Assembly: GCA_029550865.1 (NCBI GenBank)
Contig: JAKPGM010000004.1
Location: forward strand, 1-50,123
Source: Bacteroidota bacterium
GTDB taxonomy: Bacteria > Bacteroidota > Bacteroidia > Bacteroidales > DTGW01
Reading direction: 5' to 3'
Length of the DNA: 50,123 nucleotides
Numbering within the stretch: position 1 is the stretch's first letter; each line of letters opens with the position of its first letter. The translations under genes were made by a program, and so were the position numbers. Below are positions 19,909 through 30,295 of this stretch, in pieces. The notes beneath the pieces were generated by a model. It made no database searches, was not told the origin of the DNA, and saw nothing but the letters and a program-made list of their open reading frames with translations.

Positions 19909-19940
19909 AAACGCTTTGCATTTAAAAATGCAAAGCGTTT
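19909..19940. terminator. shared terminator between the endonuclease and GH31 genes
   Basis: A perfect 15-bp stem AAACGCTTTGCATTT / AAATGCAAAGCGTTT with a 2-base minimum loop lies between two convergent genes. The T tract is strong on the minus strand (A run at 19904-19911) and short on the plus strand, so it fits best as the GH31 terminator while also able to stop the R-M transcript. Confidence 0.9.
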
Positions 19941-19956
19941 CGTTCTCATTAAAAGG

Positions 19957-22353
19957 CTATTTCCACGTCAGTCCAAGAGCATCATTGCCGTATGGCATCA
20001 TAATCTCATATACATTTTTATCTCCAACTGTAACGTTTACTGGTTGGCCTTGTTTGTTTGTAAACTTCTGTACCTTTCCAAATCCATGAAGAATAAATTT
20101 CACCTGACGGTATCGGCTTTGGAAAGAACCTTCAGCCTTTGAAAGGGTTACTTCCTTTTTGGTGGGGTTGTAGCTAATCAATCGTTTATGGTATTCGCCA
20201 TTCTGGTAATTATAGGTTGTGCCGTCATCTTCGTAAAACACCAACGAACTTTCGGCATTACCAGCGTAAACATGCAGGTAAAGAATGCCGTCGTTAGCCT
20301 CCTGCGTATGCTGAATAACCGACTGCATGGGGATAATAGCACCGCCTTTCACAAATACAGGCATATCATCAATGGGTGCCTCCACCAGGTGAGTTCCTTG
20401 CTCATATACCTCGTCTGTTGAGAAACGGTACCATTTACCCTCTGGCAGGTATACTTTAGCCAGATACTGAGTGCTTACCACAGGCGTAACAAGCATAAAT
20501 GGTCCAAAAAGGAATTCATTCTCGAAATTGTAATTGTAGATGTTTTCATCGAAGGTATAATCGATAGCAAGGGTACGGTTTACAGGCATACCGGTTTGTG
20601 TAGCCTCGTACGCACAGGAGTAGAGATAGGGGAGCAATTGATAGCGAAGGTTGATAAGGCGACGGAATATTTTTTCGGGTTCCTTCCCAAATACCCAGGG
20701 TTCGCGATGATTGCGGTCGTAAGCCACATGATTACGCAGGAACGGGGTAAAAATACCGATATTCATCCATCGAATCATAAGGTTGGCCGAAGGTTCGCCA
20801 ACAAATCCGCCAACGTCGGGACCTGCAAAGGGGAAACCCGATACACCAAGGCTGTTGACCAGCCGAACACCAAGTAACATATGGTCGTCGTACGAAGCAT
20901 TGTCACCGGTCCAGATGGTGGAATAACGTTGTCCTCCAGCATAAGTAGCCCGGGTTATGTTTAAAAAGCGAGTATTGGGTAACAATTTTCGCATACCTTC
21001 GTAGGTAGCACGAGCCATCTGCATTCCGTACACGTTGCGTGCCTGTGCAAGCGTGGTACGATGCCCTTCGTAATCAAACTCAATAAGGTTAGGAATATTT
21101 TGCCCCCAGGCTGCGGGTTCATTCATATCGTTCCAGGTACCCATAATCCCTACCTTCGTGTAAGCTTCAAAGAAACCACCCCACCATTCACGAACCTTAG
21201 GATTGGTGAAATCGGGGAAATGCGAACGTCCCGGCCATACGCTGCCGATATAATCCCGTCCATCGGGATATTTGGCAAAATAATTATTCTTTACTCCTTC
21301 CTCATAGGGACGATAACCTTTTTCAATTTTCAGTCCCGGATCCACAATCACTACCGTATGAAAACCCAATTGCTTCAACTCTGCAATAGTGGCCGACGGA
21401 TTGGGATAATACTCAGGATGAAAGGTAAATATCTTATAATTGTCCATGTAGTGAATATCGAGATATATCACATCGGCCGGTATCTGTTTTTCCCTGAAGG
21501 TTCGGGCAATATTTAATAAATCCTTATCGGGGAAATACGAATATCGGCATTGTTGATATCCCAGGCTCCACAGTGGAGGTAATTGTGACCTGCCGGTAAG
21601 TTGGGTATAGTTGGTAATGATATCTGCTACGTTATCGCCAGCAATGAAATAATAATTCATCTCACCATCGGCAGCGCCAAAACTCATTATCTGGTCATCG
21701 GTAGAGGCACCGAAATTAAAATACGTACGATATGTATTATCTAAGAAAATCCCATATACCAGTTTACTGTGAATGCCGATATAAAAGGGAATGGTAGCAT
21801 ACAGCGGATCCTGATACAATCCATAGCCAGGCACATCGGAATTCCAATTCTGATAGGAACTTCCCCGACGATTGAGTCCACCGGTTTTTTCGCCCAGCCC
21901 AATAAACTTTTCATCGGGAAAAAGCTTTTTATAGTTGGTGACCTCCGTGCCCATCCAGCTGATGCGCAACAAGGAATCATCGGCATTGATTAATTCGCCT
22001 TTTTGATTGTAGAAGCTCAGGTAGAAGGGCTTTTTGTGTACTACCAGCCGTACTTTCGAAGTACTAAAAACAACCTCCTGATCATTGTCCGAAACTTGTG
22101 TGAAGGTTGCCATAGGAGCCATATTAACTGCGTAAGAGAAATCGGGCCCAAACTCATTTTTCACCACCCTCACCCTTACTATCTGGTCGGTATAGGGCTG
22201 AATTATTGCCCTGGCATTACTACAGGTGATGGATACACCCCGTTCCGTTACACTCACGGATTCAACACCACCTATTTGCTCGCTTATACGCTGTTGGGCA
22301 AATACTCCTACTGCCCATAACATCAATAATGATACAATCGCCTCTCTTCTCAT
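19957..22353 (-). CDS. glycoside hydrolase family 31 (alpha-glucosidase/alpha-xylosidase type), secreted
   Basis: 798 residues with a signal peptide (MRREAIVSLLMLWAVGVFAQ). A galactose-mutarotase-like N-terminal domain is followed by the GH31 barrel. The nucleophile is D409 in GTWNDMNEPA, and the acid/base is D484 in TIWTGDNASYDDH. FPFAGPDVGGF and FLRNHVAYDRNHREPW are also typical of the family. The C-terminal ~190 residues hold the beta-sandwich domains, the last of DUF5110 type (LVFYEDDGTTYNYQNGEYHKR). It releases alpha-linked glucose or xylose residues from oligosaccharides in the periplasm or outside; the exact substrate cannot be read from sequence. It is monocistronic, divergent from mazG, and not embedded in a SusC/SusD-type locus. 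Confidence 0.93.
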   Translation of the reverse strand: MRREAIVSLLMLWAVGVFAQQRISEQIGGVESVSVTERGVSITCSNARAIIQPYTDQIVRVRVVKNEFGPDFSYAVNMAPMATFTQVSDNDQEVVFSTSKVRLVVHKKPFYLSFYNQKGELINADDSLLRISWMGTEVTNYKKLFPDEKFIGLGEKTGGLNRRGSSYQNWNSDVPGYGLYQDPLYATIPFYIGIHSKLVYGIFLDNTYRTYFNFGASTDDQIMSFGAADGEMNYYFIAGDNVADIITNYTQLTGRSQLPPLWSLGYQQCRYSYFPDKDLLNIARTFREKQIPADVIYLDIHYMDNYKIFTFHPEYYPNPSATIAELKQLGFHTVVIVDPGLKIEKGYRPYEEGVKNNYFAKYPDGRDYIGSVWPGRSHFPDFTNPKVREWWGGFFEAYTKVGIMGTWNDMNEPAAWGQNIPNLIEFDYEGHRTTLAQARNVYGMQMARATYEGMRKLLPNTRFLNITRATYAGGQRYSTIWTGDNASYDDHMLLGVRLVNSLGVSGFPFAGPDVGGFVGEPSANLMIRWMNIGIFTPFLRNHVAYDRNHREPWVFGKEPEKIFRRLINLRYQLLPYLYSCAYEATQTGMPVNRTLAIDYTFDENIYNYNFENEFLFGPFMLVTPVVSTQYLAKVYLPEGKWYRFSTDEVYEQGTHLVEAPIDDMPVFVKGGAIIPMQSVIQHTQEANDGILYLHVYAGNAESSLVFYEDDGTTYNYQNGEYHKRLISYNPTKKEVTLSKAEGSFQSRYRQVKFILHGFGKVQKFTNKQGQPVNVTVGDKNVYEIMMPYGNDALGLTWK

Positions 22354-22603
22354 AGAAAACTTTTTTTAACTTTTTGGTACAGCTATTTTATAAACTTTCG
22401 GGCAGAAAATGGATATCTAATTAATTTATTTTTCAATACCACCAAAACATCAATACATTGAATATCAAAAACATAACATCCGTGCCATTTTTCTACAAAA
22501 TGCTTAAATTGTTGTTTTCAAACGTTTGCATTGCAAGCTTTCAGTAATTTGCAGTTTTTCCATTTTTTCAATCAATATTTGTGATATTTGCAAAAAAAAG
22601 AGT

Positions 22604-23371
22604 ATGGACAAACGGTTAGAAGCATTTGAGCGATTGCTCAACATCATGGACGAACTGCGCGAGAAGTGTCCGTGGGACAGAGTACAAACTTTTGAATCGA
22701 TTCGCAACCTTACCATTGAAGAAGTGTACGAGCTGGCCGATGCCATCATCGATCGCGACATGGACGAAATAAAAAAAGAGCTGGGGGATCTGGCACTGCA
22801 TATAGTATTTTATGCCAAAATGGCCTCTGAGGAGAACGCCTTTGATATCACTGATGTGCTGAATGGTATTTGTGAAAAACTTATTCGTCGTCATCCCCAT
22901 GTCTTTGGAGAGGTACAGGTTAAAGACGACACAGAAGTAAAGCAAAACTGGGAAGAGATTAAATTAGGTGAAGGCAATCGGTCGGTTCTGGCAGGTGTAC
23001 CACAATCATTACCAGCCCTGATTAAGGCCAGCCGCATTCAGGAGAAAGTACGTGCAGTGGGGTTCGATTGGGAAGAACCTTCGCAGGTATGGGATAAGGT
23101 TTCGGAAGAAATGGAAGAGTTGCGCAACGAAATAGCCAACAATAATGCTCAAAGCATTGAAGAAGAATTTGGCGATCTTTTCTTTTCACTTGTGAATGCA
23201 GCCCGTCTGCATGGGGTGGATCCCGAAACCACTCTTGAACGAACAAATAAAAAGTTTATCAAACGCTTTAAATTTTTGGAAAATGCGGTGCGTGCACAGG
23301 GACGTAACCTAAAAGAAATGTCTCTGCAAGAAATGGATGCTATCTGGGAACAAGCTAAATCCCAAGATTAA
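22604..23371 (+). CDS. mazG: nucleoside triphosphate pyrophosphohydrolase MazG
   Basis: 255 residues from the ATG at 22604. The longer frame from 22526 adds 26 residues that are Cys-, Ile- and Ser-rich and unlike MazG. Near matches to the -7 box (AATATTTG, GATATTTG) sit just before 22604, so I prefer the internal start. The N-terminal domain has RLLNIMDELREKCPWD, the metal-binding EEVYELADAI helix and the KKELGDLALHIVF helix. A second MazG fold follows (KVSEEMEELRNEI, EEEFGDLFFSLVNAARL) and the usual tail RFKFLENAVRAQGRNLKEM. It hydrolyses NTPs/dNTPs to the monophosphate and pyrophosphate. It ends tail-to-tail with the phosphoesterase gene, with a 4-base overlap. Confidence 0.95.
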   Translation: MDKRLEAFERLLNIMDELREKCPWDRVQTFESIRNLTIEEVYELADAIIDRDMDEIKKELGDLALHIVFYAKMASEENAFDITDVLNGICEKLIRRHPHVFGEVQVKDDTEVKQNWEEIKLGEGNRSVLAGVPQSLPALIKASRIQEKVRAVGFDWEEPSQVWDKVSEEMEELRNEIANNNAQSIEEEFGDLFFSLVNAARLHGVDPETTLERTNKKFIKRFKFLENAVRAQGRNLKEMSLQEMDAIWEQAKSQD

Positions 23372-24522
23372 CGGCCAATTACCCGGATATGAACGATCTC
23401 GGGAACGGTAGCAATGCGGACGGGTGGACCCCAGGTTCCATAGCCCGATGATACATAAAAGTGGGTATTTCCTATTTTTGCATAACCATAGGGTAATGCA
23501 TATACCCACTGTACCACATGGTTAAAGGGCCAAAATTGCCCATTGTGTGTATGCCCCGACACATGAAGATCAACAGGATATTTTATGACTTCATCCATTT
23601 GGCCAGGCTGATGATCGACAAGGATATTAAAGCTATTGGTATCAACATTGGCCAGTAATACGTCCAGAGGCATACGCTTCCTACCATGCATCCGAAAAGC
23701 CTGACGGTCATCCCTACCAATAATAATTATATGATCGTTGACACGAAATACCGTATCTTTTAGCCAGTGTAAGGATAGTGTTTGAATATATTTTTCCGAC
23801 GAAACGATGCCACCAATATATTCATGATTACCAGGTACAGCAAAAACGCCGTAAGAAGCTTTAATTTTCCGTATAGGTGCACCAATATCACGTTTAAAGA
23901 TATAGCCATGTGCTTCATCAAGCAAATCACCTGCAAGTATCACAATATCAGGATTTAACTGGTTGATACGATCAACCATACGTTCCAGCCGTTTTTTACC
24001 CACCAGACTTCCCATATGTAAATCCGATACCACCACTATCGAAAGGGGACGTGTAAGCCCAATATCCTTGGAGGTTGTTATCGAAATTTCCTTTAAACGA
24101 GGAATGGTCGCATTCCAATGTCCAAGCAACACAGCTAATGCAATAGCACCGAATATTCCATAAAAAAGCCATGTTCTTAAGTGCAGATATGCCTCAGAAT
24201 CTTTTGGAGGAAAGAATGGCAAAAACCAATTGACCAATCGAAACAGGTCGAACAGAAAAAACGCAATCAATAGATATAATGCCACAATTAACCAGTATGA
24301 ACCCACCCAGGCTACCATCTCATGCAGCATACCCTGGGAATGGAGCATAAAGCGACCAAGCACAAAGGTGGTAGCCACTAAAATATAGGCTGCGGTAAAA
24401 AACCAGAAATACCGTTCGCTATATGGCCAGATTAACCTTATTCTTTGCCAGACATAGAAATGTCCAATAAGGTAAATAAACAGAAATGTGGTAATGAAGA
24501 TGAGAAAAGGAAAATTTTTCAT
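23368..24522 (-). CDS. membrane-anchored calcineurin-like metallophosphoesterase
   Basis: 384 residues. The first ~145 residues hold about four hydrophobic segments (FPFLIFITTFLFIYLIGHFY, YFWFFTAAYILVATTFV, WLIVALYLLIAFFLF, FYGIFGAIALAVLL). The rest is a metallophosphoesterase with all metal-binding motifs: SDLHMGS, ILAGDLLDE, VPGNHEY, and the C-terminal SGHTHNGQ. The family resembles YaeI/YkuE phosphodiesterases, which act on lipid-linked substrates such as UDP-diacylglucosamine; the substrate here is not known. It is probably co-transcribed with the DUF4293 membrane protein 44 bases upstream. Confidence 0.9.
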   Translation of the reverse strand: MKNFPFLIFITTFLFIYLIGHFYVWQRIRLIWPYSERYFWFFTAAYILVATTFVLGRFMLHSQGMLHEMVAWVGSYWLIVALYLLIAFFLFDLFRLVNWFLPFFPPKDSEAYLHLRTWLFYGIFGAIALAVLLGHWNATIPRLKEISITTSKDIGLTRPLSIVVVSDLHMGSLVGKKRLERMVDRINQLNPDIVILAGDLLDEAHGYIFKRDIGAPIRKIKASYGVFAVPGNHEYIGGIVSSEKYIQTLSLHWLKDTVFRVNDHIIIIGRDDRQAFRMHGRKRMPLDVLLANVDTNSFNILVDHQPGQMDEVIKYPVDLHVSGHTHNGQFWPFNHVVQWVYALPYGYAKIGNTHFYVSSGYGTWGPPVRIATVPEIVHIRVIGR

Positions 24523-24566
24523 AATTTGCTCATTGTTATCAATACAACAATCGCACCCAGAAAAAG

Positions 24567-25028
24567 TTAGCGAATGCGATCGGCCGAACGTACCAATTCC
24601 TCATCCTTACGAATAAATCTTCGGGCCAAAAGAACAAGTAGCATGGAAATCCAGGGAAAGAAAAAAGCAATTTTAAGGGTATAGTGTGAAAAACTTTTTG
24701 CCGTTTGAATAAATTGCCAGAGCTCTGAACCTGCTATCACAACTAACAAAAAAAATATTATTCCACACAATTTGATTTGAAATAAGCGATTACGAAAACT
24801 TAAAATCGTTATAATTGTTAAGAAGATATTCAATATGGAAAGGATGCTAAGAGCATAATTGTAATAAACAGCTACTTTCCCTGCAGTAAAATATTTTATC
24901 AGTCCATGATGAAAAAGCAAATAAACGTCAGTATTATCAGAGCTAAATGCCCCCAGTGGCAACAACAGAAACAGAAACATCAACAACAGAACCCCCAAAA
25001 GAAACAATGATTGAATGCGCTGTATCAT
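24567..25028 (-). CDS. DUF4293 family membrane protein
   Basis: 153 residues from the ATG at 25028. The longer frame starts at a TTG at 25052, but that TTG is the end of a perfect -7 box, so it cannot be the start. The protein opens MIQRIQSLFLLGVLLLMF and has four hydrophobic segments. It ends in the family hallmark IRKDEELVRSADRIR. The family is specific to Bacteroidota and has no known function. It lies upstream of the phosphoesterase gene in an apparent two-gene operon. Confidence 0.88.
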   Translation of the reverse strand: MIQRIQSLFLLGVLLLMFLFLLLPLGAFSSDNTDVYLLFHHGLIKYFTAGKVAVYYNYALSILSILNIFLTIITILSFRNRLFQIKLCGIIFFLLVVIAGSELWQFIQTAKSFSHYTLKIAFFFPWISMLLVLLARRFIRKDEELVRSADRIR

Positions 25029-25049
25029 GGTATTTAATTTTTTAGATGG

Positions 25050-25057
25050 CAAATATA
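25050..25057 (-). promoter_or_regulatory. -7 promoter box TATATTTG of the DUF4293-phosphoesterase operon
   Basis: An exact match to TAnnTTTG on the minus strand, 21 bases before the ATG at 25028. It overlaps the TTG at 25052 and so decides the start. No clear -33 element was seen. Confidence 0.55.
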
Positions 25058-25202
25058 ATGAGAGGGTACGAGAATTTCAGATTTTTGGGTTATATTTCCA
25101 TAAAAAAGGCTAAAATATCTATCACTTGTACAATAAATAATTTGTTATATTTTTCGCCCGCAATTAAAAAATCATCCCTTGAATTAATTAAACAGTTATC
25201 GA

Positions 25203-26714
25203 ATGAAGATTAAGAAAATTTTGATTGCCAACCGTGGAGAGATTGCGGTTCGAGTAATGCGAACCTGCAAAGAAATGGGGATAAAAACTGTTGCCGTATT
25301 TTCGGATGTGGATCGTACGTCGATGCATGTACGATATGCCGACGAGGCGGTATACATTGGCCCCTCCCCCTCCAACGAAAGCTATCTGGTAAAAAGCAAA
25401 ATCATTGAAGCGGCCAAACTAACCGGCGCCGATGCCATCCATCCGGGTTACGGTTTTCTTTCCGAGAATGCCGAATTTGCCAAGATGGTTCGTCAGGCGG
25501 GTTTAATTTTTATAGGCCCTTCCTCCCATGCTATTTCCATGATGGGCGACAAGATTATTGCCCGTCAAACGGCTATCAAGTGTGGCGTGCCGGTGGTCCC
25601 TGGCACTACCGATCCTGTTTCAAACGAGCAGGAGGTCATGCGGATAGCCCGCGAAATTGGTTTTCCCGTTATCATAAAAGCCTCGGCAGGAGGTGGAGGA
25701 AAAGGCATGCGACTGGTCGAAGAAGAAAGTCAGCTGGCTAACATGTTGCGAATGGCCAAAAGTGAAGCCATGGCTGCTTTCGGGGACGACTCGGTATATG
25801 TCGAAAAATACATTACCTCCCCTCACCATATCGAATTTCAGATACTGGCCGACCAGCATGGGAATGTGATCCATCTCTGCGAACGCGAGTGTTCTATTCA
25901 AAGGCGCCATCAAAAGATGGTAGAGGAAACCCCTTCCCCCATCATGACCCCCGAATTGCGCGAAGAAATGGGTAAGGCTGCCGTTAAATTGGCAAAAGCT
26001 GTCGATTACGAAGGTGCAGGTACGGTGGAATTTCTGGTCGATGAAAATTTGAACTACTACTTTCTCGAAATGAACACACGTCTGCAGGTAGAGCATCCTA
26101 TTACCGAACTTGTCATAGGAGCCGACCTGGTGAAAGAACAAATTCGTATTGCTGCTGGCGAACCGCTACGCTTTAAACAGTCCGATATCGTGCAAAGAGG
26201 GCATGCCATTGAATGCCGTATTAGCGCCGAAGACCCCGATAACAATTTTATGCCCGACCCGGGACTTATCCTGCACATTACCGAACCGACAGGCTTTGGT
26301 GTACGAACCGATAGTTATGTGTATAAAGGCTATGAAATCCCCATCTTCTACGATCCCATGATTGCCAAACTGATCGTTTGGGGAACCACCCGCCAGGATG
26401 CTATACAACGCATGATACGAGCACTCGACGAATATAAAATAAGCGGTATTAAAACCACAATCCCCTTCCTCGAAAGAATCATGACTACACCCGATTTCGT
26501 CAATGGAAACTACGATACCCATTTTATCCCCAAAAACATCGACTACTTGAAAGAAAAGACGAAGGTAAACCCAACAACCGAGGATATTGCAGCTATTGCG
26601 GCATTTTACCACCACTTCCTTAGGGTTAACAAAATACAAAACATATACATCATCGAAAAAACACACGATTATTGGAAAAATTATGGACGAAGAAAAAATG
26701 TCATTCGAATCTGA
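25203..26714 (+). CDS. accC: biotin carboxylase subunit of an acyl-CoA carboxylase
   Basis: 503 residues with the full biotin carboxylase layout: N-terminal KILIANRGEIAVRVMRTCKE, HPGYGFLSENAEFA, the ATP-grasp glycine loop KASAGGGGKGMR, the bicarbonate and biotin region ERECSIQRRHQK, and EMNTRLQVEHPITE. It carboxylates biotin on the carrier protein using ATP and bicarbonate. The carrier (26798) and carboxyltransferase (27340) genes follow on the same strand, so the three form one complex. As the partner is a PccB/MmdA-like subunit, propionyl-CoA carboxylation is the likely role rather than fatty-acid synthesis. The tail after residue ~450 extends past the core and looks intact. Confidence 0.93.
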   Translation: MKIKKILIANRGEIAVRVMRTCKEMGIKTVAVFSDVDRTSMHVRYADEAVYIGPSPSNESYLVKSKIIEAAKLTGADAIHPGYGFLSENAEFAKMVRQAGLIFIGPSSHAISMMGDKIIARQTAIKCGVPVVPGTTDPVSNEQEVMRIAREIGFPVIIKASAGGGGKGMRLVEEESQLANMLRMAKSEAMAAFGDDSVYVEKYITSPHHIEFQILADQHGNVIHLCERECSIQRRHQKMVEETPSPIMTPELREEMGKAAVKLAKAVDYEGAGTVEFLVDENLNYYFLEMNTRLQVEHPITELVIGADLVKEQIRIAAGEPLRFKQSDIVQRGHAIECRISAEDPDNNFMPDPGLILHITEPTGFGVRTDSYVYKGYEIPIFYDPMIAKLIVWGTTRQDAIQRMIRALDEYKISGIKTTIPFLERIMTTPDFVNGNYDTHFIPKNIDYLKEKTKVNPTTEDIAAIAAFYHHFLRVNKIQNIYIIEKTHDYWKNYGRRKNVIRI

Positions 26715-26797
26715 CGCTTCGATGGTAGCTGAATTACCTCAATAGGTAGTTCAACAAGGTATCGTAACTATACACGTCGAACTAAAAAAAAACATAC

Positions 26798-27310
26798 ATG
26801 AATCAAAATTTTGATATAAAAATTGGCGAAAGACTTGCCAGAATCAAAATCCTGAAACAAACTGGCAGTCGTATCCTGTTTGATGTTGACGGTAAAAAAT
26901 ATGAGGTAGATATTGCAGCGGTGGAGGCTGGATACTCGATACTATGGAATCAGAAATCGTACAACGTAGAGATTCTGGAGAGTGAAAATCCAAAACACAT
27001 GGTCGTTAATACGCTCCACAACAGTTTTGAGGTTGACATTGTGGATGCCGAATACCGCTACCTCGAAAGTCGAAACAAGAACAAGGAGATAGAAGGAGGC
27101 AATGTTATTTCTTCGCCTATGCCAGGTCGTGTCGTTCGTATCCTGGTTAAAGAAGGGGATACGGTAACGTTGGGACAAACGGTTATCATTGTTTCGGCCA
27201 TGAAGATGGAAAGCGAATACAAAGCGACCAAAGATGGCGTTATCAAGCAGGTGCATGTTAAAGAAGGGGAAGTGATAAATGGTCATCAACCCCTTATAAC
27301 CATTGAGTAA
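26798..27310 (+). CDS. biotin carboxyl carrier protein of the acyl-CoA carboxylase
   Basis: 170 residues. The N-terminal ~95 residues are a beta-rich domain ([20 protein letters not shown]). The C-terminal ~70 residues are a biotinyl domain starting [20 protein letters not shown]. The biotin attachment site is AMKM, with K136 as the modified lysine. It carries carboxybiotin between the carboxylase and carboxyltransferase of the same gene cluster. It lies 83 bases after the carboxylase gene and 29 before the transferase gene, probably in one transcript. Confidence 0.92.
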   Translation: MNQNFDIKIGERLARIKILKQTGSRILFDVDGKKYEVDIAAVEAGYSILWNQKSYNVEILESENPKHMVVNTLHNSFEVDIVDAEYRYLESRNKNKEIEGGNVISSPMPGRVVRILVKEGDTVTLGQTVIIVSAMKMESEYKATKDGVIKQVHVKEGEVINGHQPLITIE

Positions 27311-27339
27311 ACAAAGTATTAACTAAAAAAAAGAAAGAT

Positions 27340-28878
27340 ATGACTTTACAGGAAAGATATAAGCAATATGAAGAAAAGATGAAAGCCGCTGAAGTGGCAG
27401 GCGGTGAAGAACGTATTGCCAAACAGCATAAAGCAGGTAAACTTACAGCCCGCGAACGTATCCTTTCGTTACTCGATCCTGGCACCTTTGTTGAGATCGA
27501 CAAGCTGGTTGTACATCGGTGTACCGATTTTGGGATGGAAGAAAACAAAATACCGGGTGATGGTATCGTAACGGGCTACGGAAAAATTGATGGGCGGTTG
27601 GTTTACGTTTTTGCGCAGGACTTTACGGTTTTTGGTGGAAGCCTCAGCCGAACCAATGCCGACAAAATTATTAAGCTCCAGAAAATGGCTATGCGTATGG
27701 GTGCGCCCATCATAGGGCTAAACGATTCAGGGGGCGCTCGTATTCAGGAGGGTGTTCAAAGTCTTGCTGGCTATGGCGATATTTTTTATCACAACGTTCT
27801 TTCCTCGGGAGTAATTCCGCAAATTTCCGTGATCCTGGGACCCTGCGCAGGGGGTGCAGTGTATTCCCCAGCCATTACCGACTTTATATTTATGAGTAAG
27901 AAAAACAGCTACATGTTCGTTACAGGGCCCGATGTTATTAAAGCTGTGACCCACGAAGAAGTAACTATGGAAGAACTTGGCGGTGCTACAACACATAATG
28001 CCACCAGCGGTGTAGCACACTTTATGGGTGAATCGGATGAGGACACCCTGATGATGGTACGTGAGTTGTTGAGTTTCATCCCCTCCAATAATCTGGCTGA
28101 TCCGCCTGTTCAGCCCTGCGTCGACGATATCAATCGCGAAAGTGAAAAACTTCAAACCCTCATTCCCGACGATCCCAACAAACCTTACGACATGAAGGAG
28201 ATAATTCTCGAAACCGTCGACAATCATTATTTCTTTGAGGTTCAGCCCTACTATGCCACGAATATGATCGTTGGTTTTGCCCGATATGGTGGTCGTTCTG
28301 TAGGTATTGTGGCAAATCAACCCAATAATCTGGCGGGTGTTCTGGATATCAACTCGTCGGTTAAGGCTGCACGCTTCGTCCGTTTCTGCGATGCTTTTAA
28401 CATACCCATCATCACCTTTGTAGATGTGCCGGGATTCCTGCCGGGAACTATTCAGGAATATGGCGGTATCATCCGACATGGGGCAAAGCTGATGTACGCC
28501 TACGCCGAGGCTACCGTTCCAAAAATCACCATTATTACCCGTAAAGCCTATGGCGGTGCTTACATTGTGATGGCCAGCAAACATCTGGCTGCCGACATCA
28601 ACCTTGCCTACCCCACAGCCGAGATTGCTGTAATGGGTCCCGAAGGGGCAGCTAACATCATTTATAAGGGTAAAATCAAAACCGAGGAAGAACGCCAACG
28701 TGCTATCGAAAATTACCGCAATACCTTTGCCAATCCCTATAAGGCCGCAGAATTGGGCTATCTCGACGATATTATCCTACCCAAGCATACCCGTATGAAA
28801 ATTATTCAATCGCTCGAGATGCTTCAAAATAAAGTGAAAAACGCGCCTCCTAAAAAACATGGAAATATACCCCTGTAA
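27340..28878 (+). CDS. pccB: acyl-CoA carboxylase carboxyltransferase (propionyl-CoA carboxylase beta type)
   Basis: 512 residues, the usual length for PccB/MmdA-like subunits. N-terminal and C-terminal crotonase-like halves are both present: [45 protein letters not shown] and MVTGPDVIK-like [10 protein letters not shown] in the first half; [34 protein letters not shown] and [11 protein letters not shown] in the second. It transfers CO2 from biotin to an acyl-CoA, most likely propionyl-CoA to give methylmalonyl-CoA. In decarboxylating complexes the same family works in the opposite direction, but no membrane decarboxylase subunit is seen nearby. It is the last gene of the operon, with a terminator 21 bases after the stop. 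Confidence 0.92.
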   Translation: MTLQERYKQYEEKMKAAEVAGGEERIAKQHKAGKLTARERILSLLDPGTFVEIDKLVVHRCTDFGMEENKIPGDGIVTGYGKIDGRLVYVFAQDFTVFGGSLSRTNADKIIKLQKMAMRMGAPIIGLNDSGGARIQEGVQSLAGYGDIFYHNVLSSGVIPQISVILGPCAGGAVYSPAITDFIFMSKKNSYMFVTGPDVIKAVTHEEVTMEELGGATTHNATSGVAHFMGESDEDTLMMVRELLSFIPSNNLADPPVQPCVDDINRESEKLQTLIPDDPNKPYDMKEIILETVDNHYFFEVQPYYATNMIVGFARYGGRSVGIVANQPNNLAGVLDINSSVKAARFVRFCDAFNIPIITFVDVPGFLPGTIQEYGGIIRHGAKLMYAYAEATVPKITIITRKAYGGAYIVMASKHLAADINLAYPTAEIAVMGPEGAANIIYKGKIKTEEERQRAIENYRNTFANPYKAAELGYLDDIILPKHTRMKIIQSLEMLQNKVKNAPPKKHGNIPL

Positions 28879-28898
28879 AGGTTTAAAACATTACATGC

Positions 28899-28926
28899 AA
28901 GGGGTGCATTTTTCGCACCCCTTTTT
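28899..28926 (+). terminator. Rho-independent terminator of the carboxylase operon
   Basis: A 9-bp stem AAGGGGTGC / GCACCCCTT with a 7-base loop and a T run follows the pccB-like stop codon. Confidence 0.92.
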
Positions 28927-29005
28927 ATTGCAAGCAAATGGGGAAAAAATTGTTCTTCAATAAACCTTCAGCGCTGCTGACTGTTACATTATAAAACATA
29001 CAACT

Positions 29006-29770
29006 ATGGTCATTATCATTTCCTCAGCAAAAACCCTTGCAGAAAATACTCGCTTAAAAGCACCCACTCACACGATGCCCGCTTACCTGAAAGATGCAGA
29101 GGCGCTGGTAAGTAAACTCCGTACCCTTACCCCTGGTGAACTAAGCAAAATACTGGGAATCAACGCCCGTTTAGCTCAATTAAATGCAGAACGATTCTCA
29201 CGCTGGAAATTACCCTTTAACGAGGACAATGCTATCCCGGCAATTTTCCTGTATAAAGGTGATGTATACAAGGGGCTGAACGTTGAAAATTTTTCGCCCG
29301 ACGATTTGCTATTTGCCCAGGAACATTTACGAATCATTTCGGGGCTATATGGCATATTACGCCCGCTGGACCTTATTCAACCATACCGACTGGAAATGAG
29401 TACTCCTTTGAGTTATGAGCATTACAACGACCTGTATCAGTTCTGGACAGATAAAATTACCGACATGCTGAACGATACACTCAAACAGGACAACTCACCT
29501 GTGTTGGTCAATCTGGCGTCGAACGAATATGCACAGGGGGTAAACTGGCAGAAACTCAAAGCAAAAGTTATAACGCCAATGTTCTACGAACTTAAGGAAG
29601 GGGAACTTAAGCCAGTATCCATTTTTCTGAAGAAAGCCAGAGGGCTCATGGCATCATTTATCATCAAAAACCGAATATCCAACCCCGAGGAAATAAAGCT
29701 ATTTAACGAAGAACGATACAGTTTCATAGCCCAATATTCGGATGACCAGCGTTGGGTCTTTGCACGATAA
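29006..29770 (+). CDS. yaaA: YaaA family peroxide stress protein
   Basis: 254 residues, matching the YaaA (DUF328) family over its full length: MVIIISSAKTL, the helix-rich FSRWKLPFNEDN, FLYKGDVYKGL, SGLYGILRPLDLIQPYRLEM, VNLASNEYAQ and FYELKEGELKPVSIFLKKARG. In E. coli YaaA lowers free intracellular iron and limits oxidative DNA damage under peroxide stress. It is a single gene. It converges with the macro-domain gene, the two stops being only 4 bases apart, so no separate terminator fits between them. Confidence 0.93.
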   Translation: MVIIISSAKTLAENTRLKAPTHTMPAYLKDAEALVSKLRTLTPGELSKILGINARLAQLNAERFSRWKLPFNEDNAIPAIFLYKGDVYKGLNVENFSPDDLLFAQEHLRIISGLYGILRPLDLIQPYRLEMSTPLSYEHYNDLYQFWTDKITDMLNDTLKQDNSPVLVNLASNEYAQGVNWQKLKAKVITPMFYELKEGELKPVSIFLKKARGLMASFIIKNRISNPEEIKLFNEERYSFIAQYSDDQRWVFAR

Positions 29771-29774
29771 ATCA

Positions 29775-30284
29775 TCAAATATTCATCAATCGTTTGTATA
29801 TCTGATAGTTTTCCAGGTCAAAGCACACCAGAAAAATTTCTTTAAGAGTAGTGTCTTTCTTTTTAGCATATTGATTGAGGACATCGAGGGCTATTTCGGC
29901 TGCTCGTTGCTTGGGGAAAGCATATACTCCCGTACTGATATTTGGAAAGGCAATGGTTTCGATTTGAAGCTCTTCGGCTCTTTTGAGCGCATTCTCATAG
30001 CATGATCTCAAGAGCATTTCTTCGTTATTATGGCCGCCTCGCCAGATAGGTCCAACGGTATGGATGATGTAACGGGCAGGCAAACGGTACCCTCTGGTCA
30101 CTTTGGCTTCGCCGGTAGGGCATCCGCCAAGGGTTCGACACTCGGCCAGTAAATCTGGGCCTGCCGCCGCATGAATGGCTCCATCTACTCCCCCGCCGCC
30201 CAGTAAGGTTGTATTGGCAGCATTTACAATGGCATCAACCTCCATCCGGGTGATGTCGCCCTGAAGTAGGGTAATTTTGACCAT
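29775..30284 (-). CDS. macro domain protein (O-acetyl-ADP-ribose deacetylase type)
   Basis: 169 residues forming one macro domain of the YmdB/MacroD type: [20 protein letters not shown], the [14 protein letters not shown] loop, [21 protein letters not shown], and [11 protein letters not shown]. The Asn-Ala-Ala-Asn and Gly-Gly-Gly-Val-Asp-Gly motifs used for ADP-ribose binding and hydrolysis are intact. It likely removes the acetyl group from O-acetyl-ADP-ribose or cleaves mono-ADP-ribose from proteins. It follows pheT by 11 bases on the same strand, so the two are probably co-transcribed. Confidence 0.93.
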   Translation of the reverse strand: MVKITLLQGDITRMEVDAIVNAANTTLLGGGGVDGAIHAAAGPDLLAECRTLGGCPTGEAKVTRGYRLPARYIIHTVGPIWRGGHNNEEMLLRSCYENALKRAEELQIETIAFPNISTGVYAFPKQRAAEIALDVLNQYAKKKDTTLKEIFLVCFDLENYQIYKRLMNI

Positions 30285-30295
30285 AACGATGAATA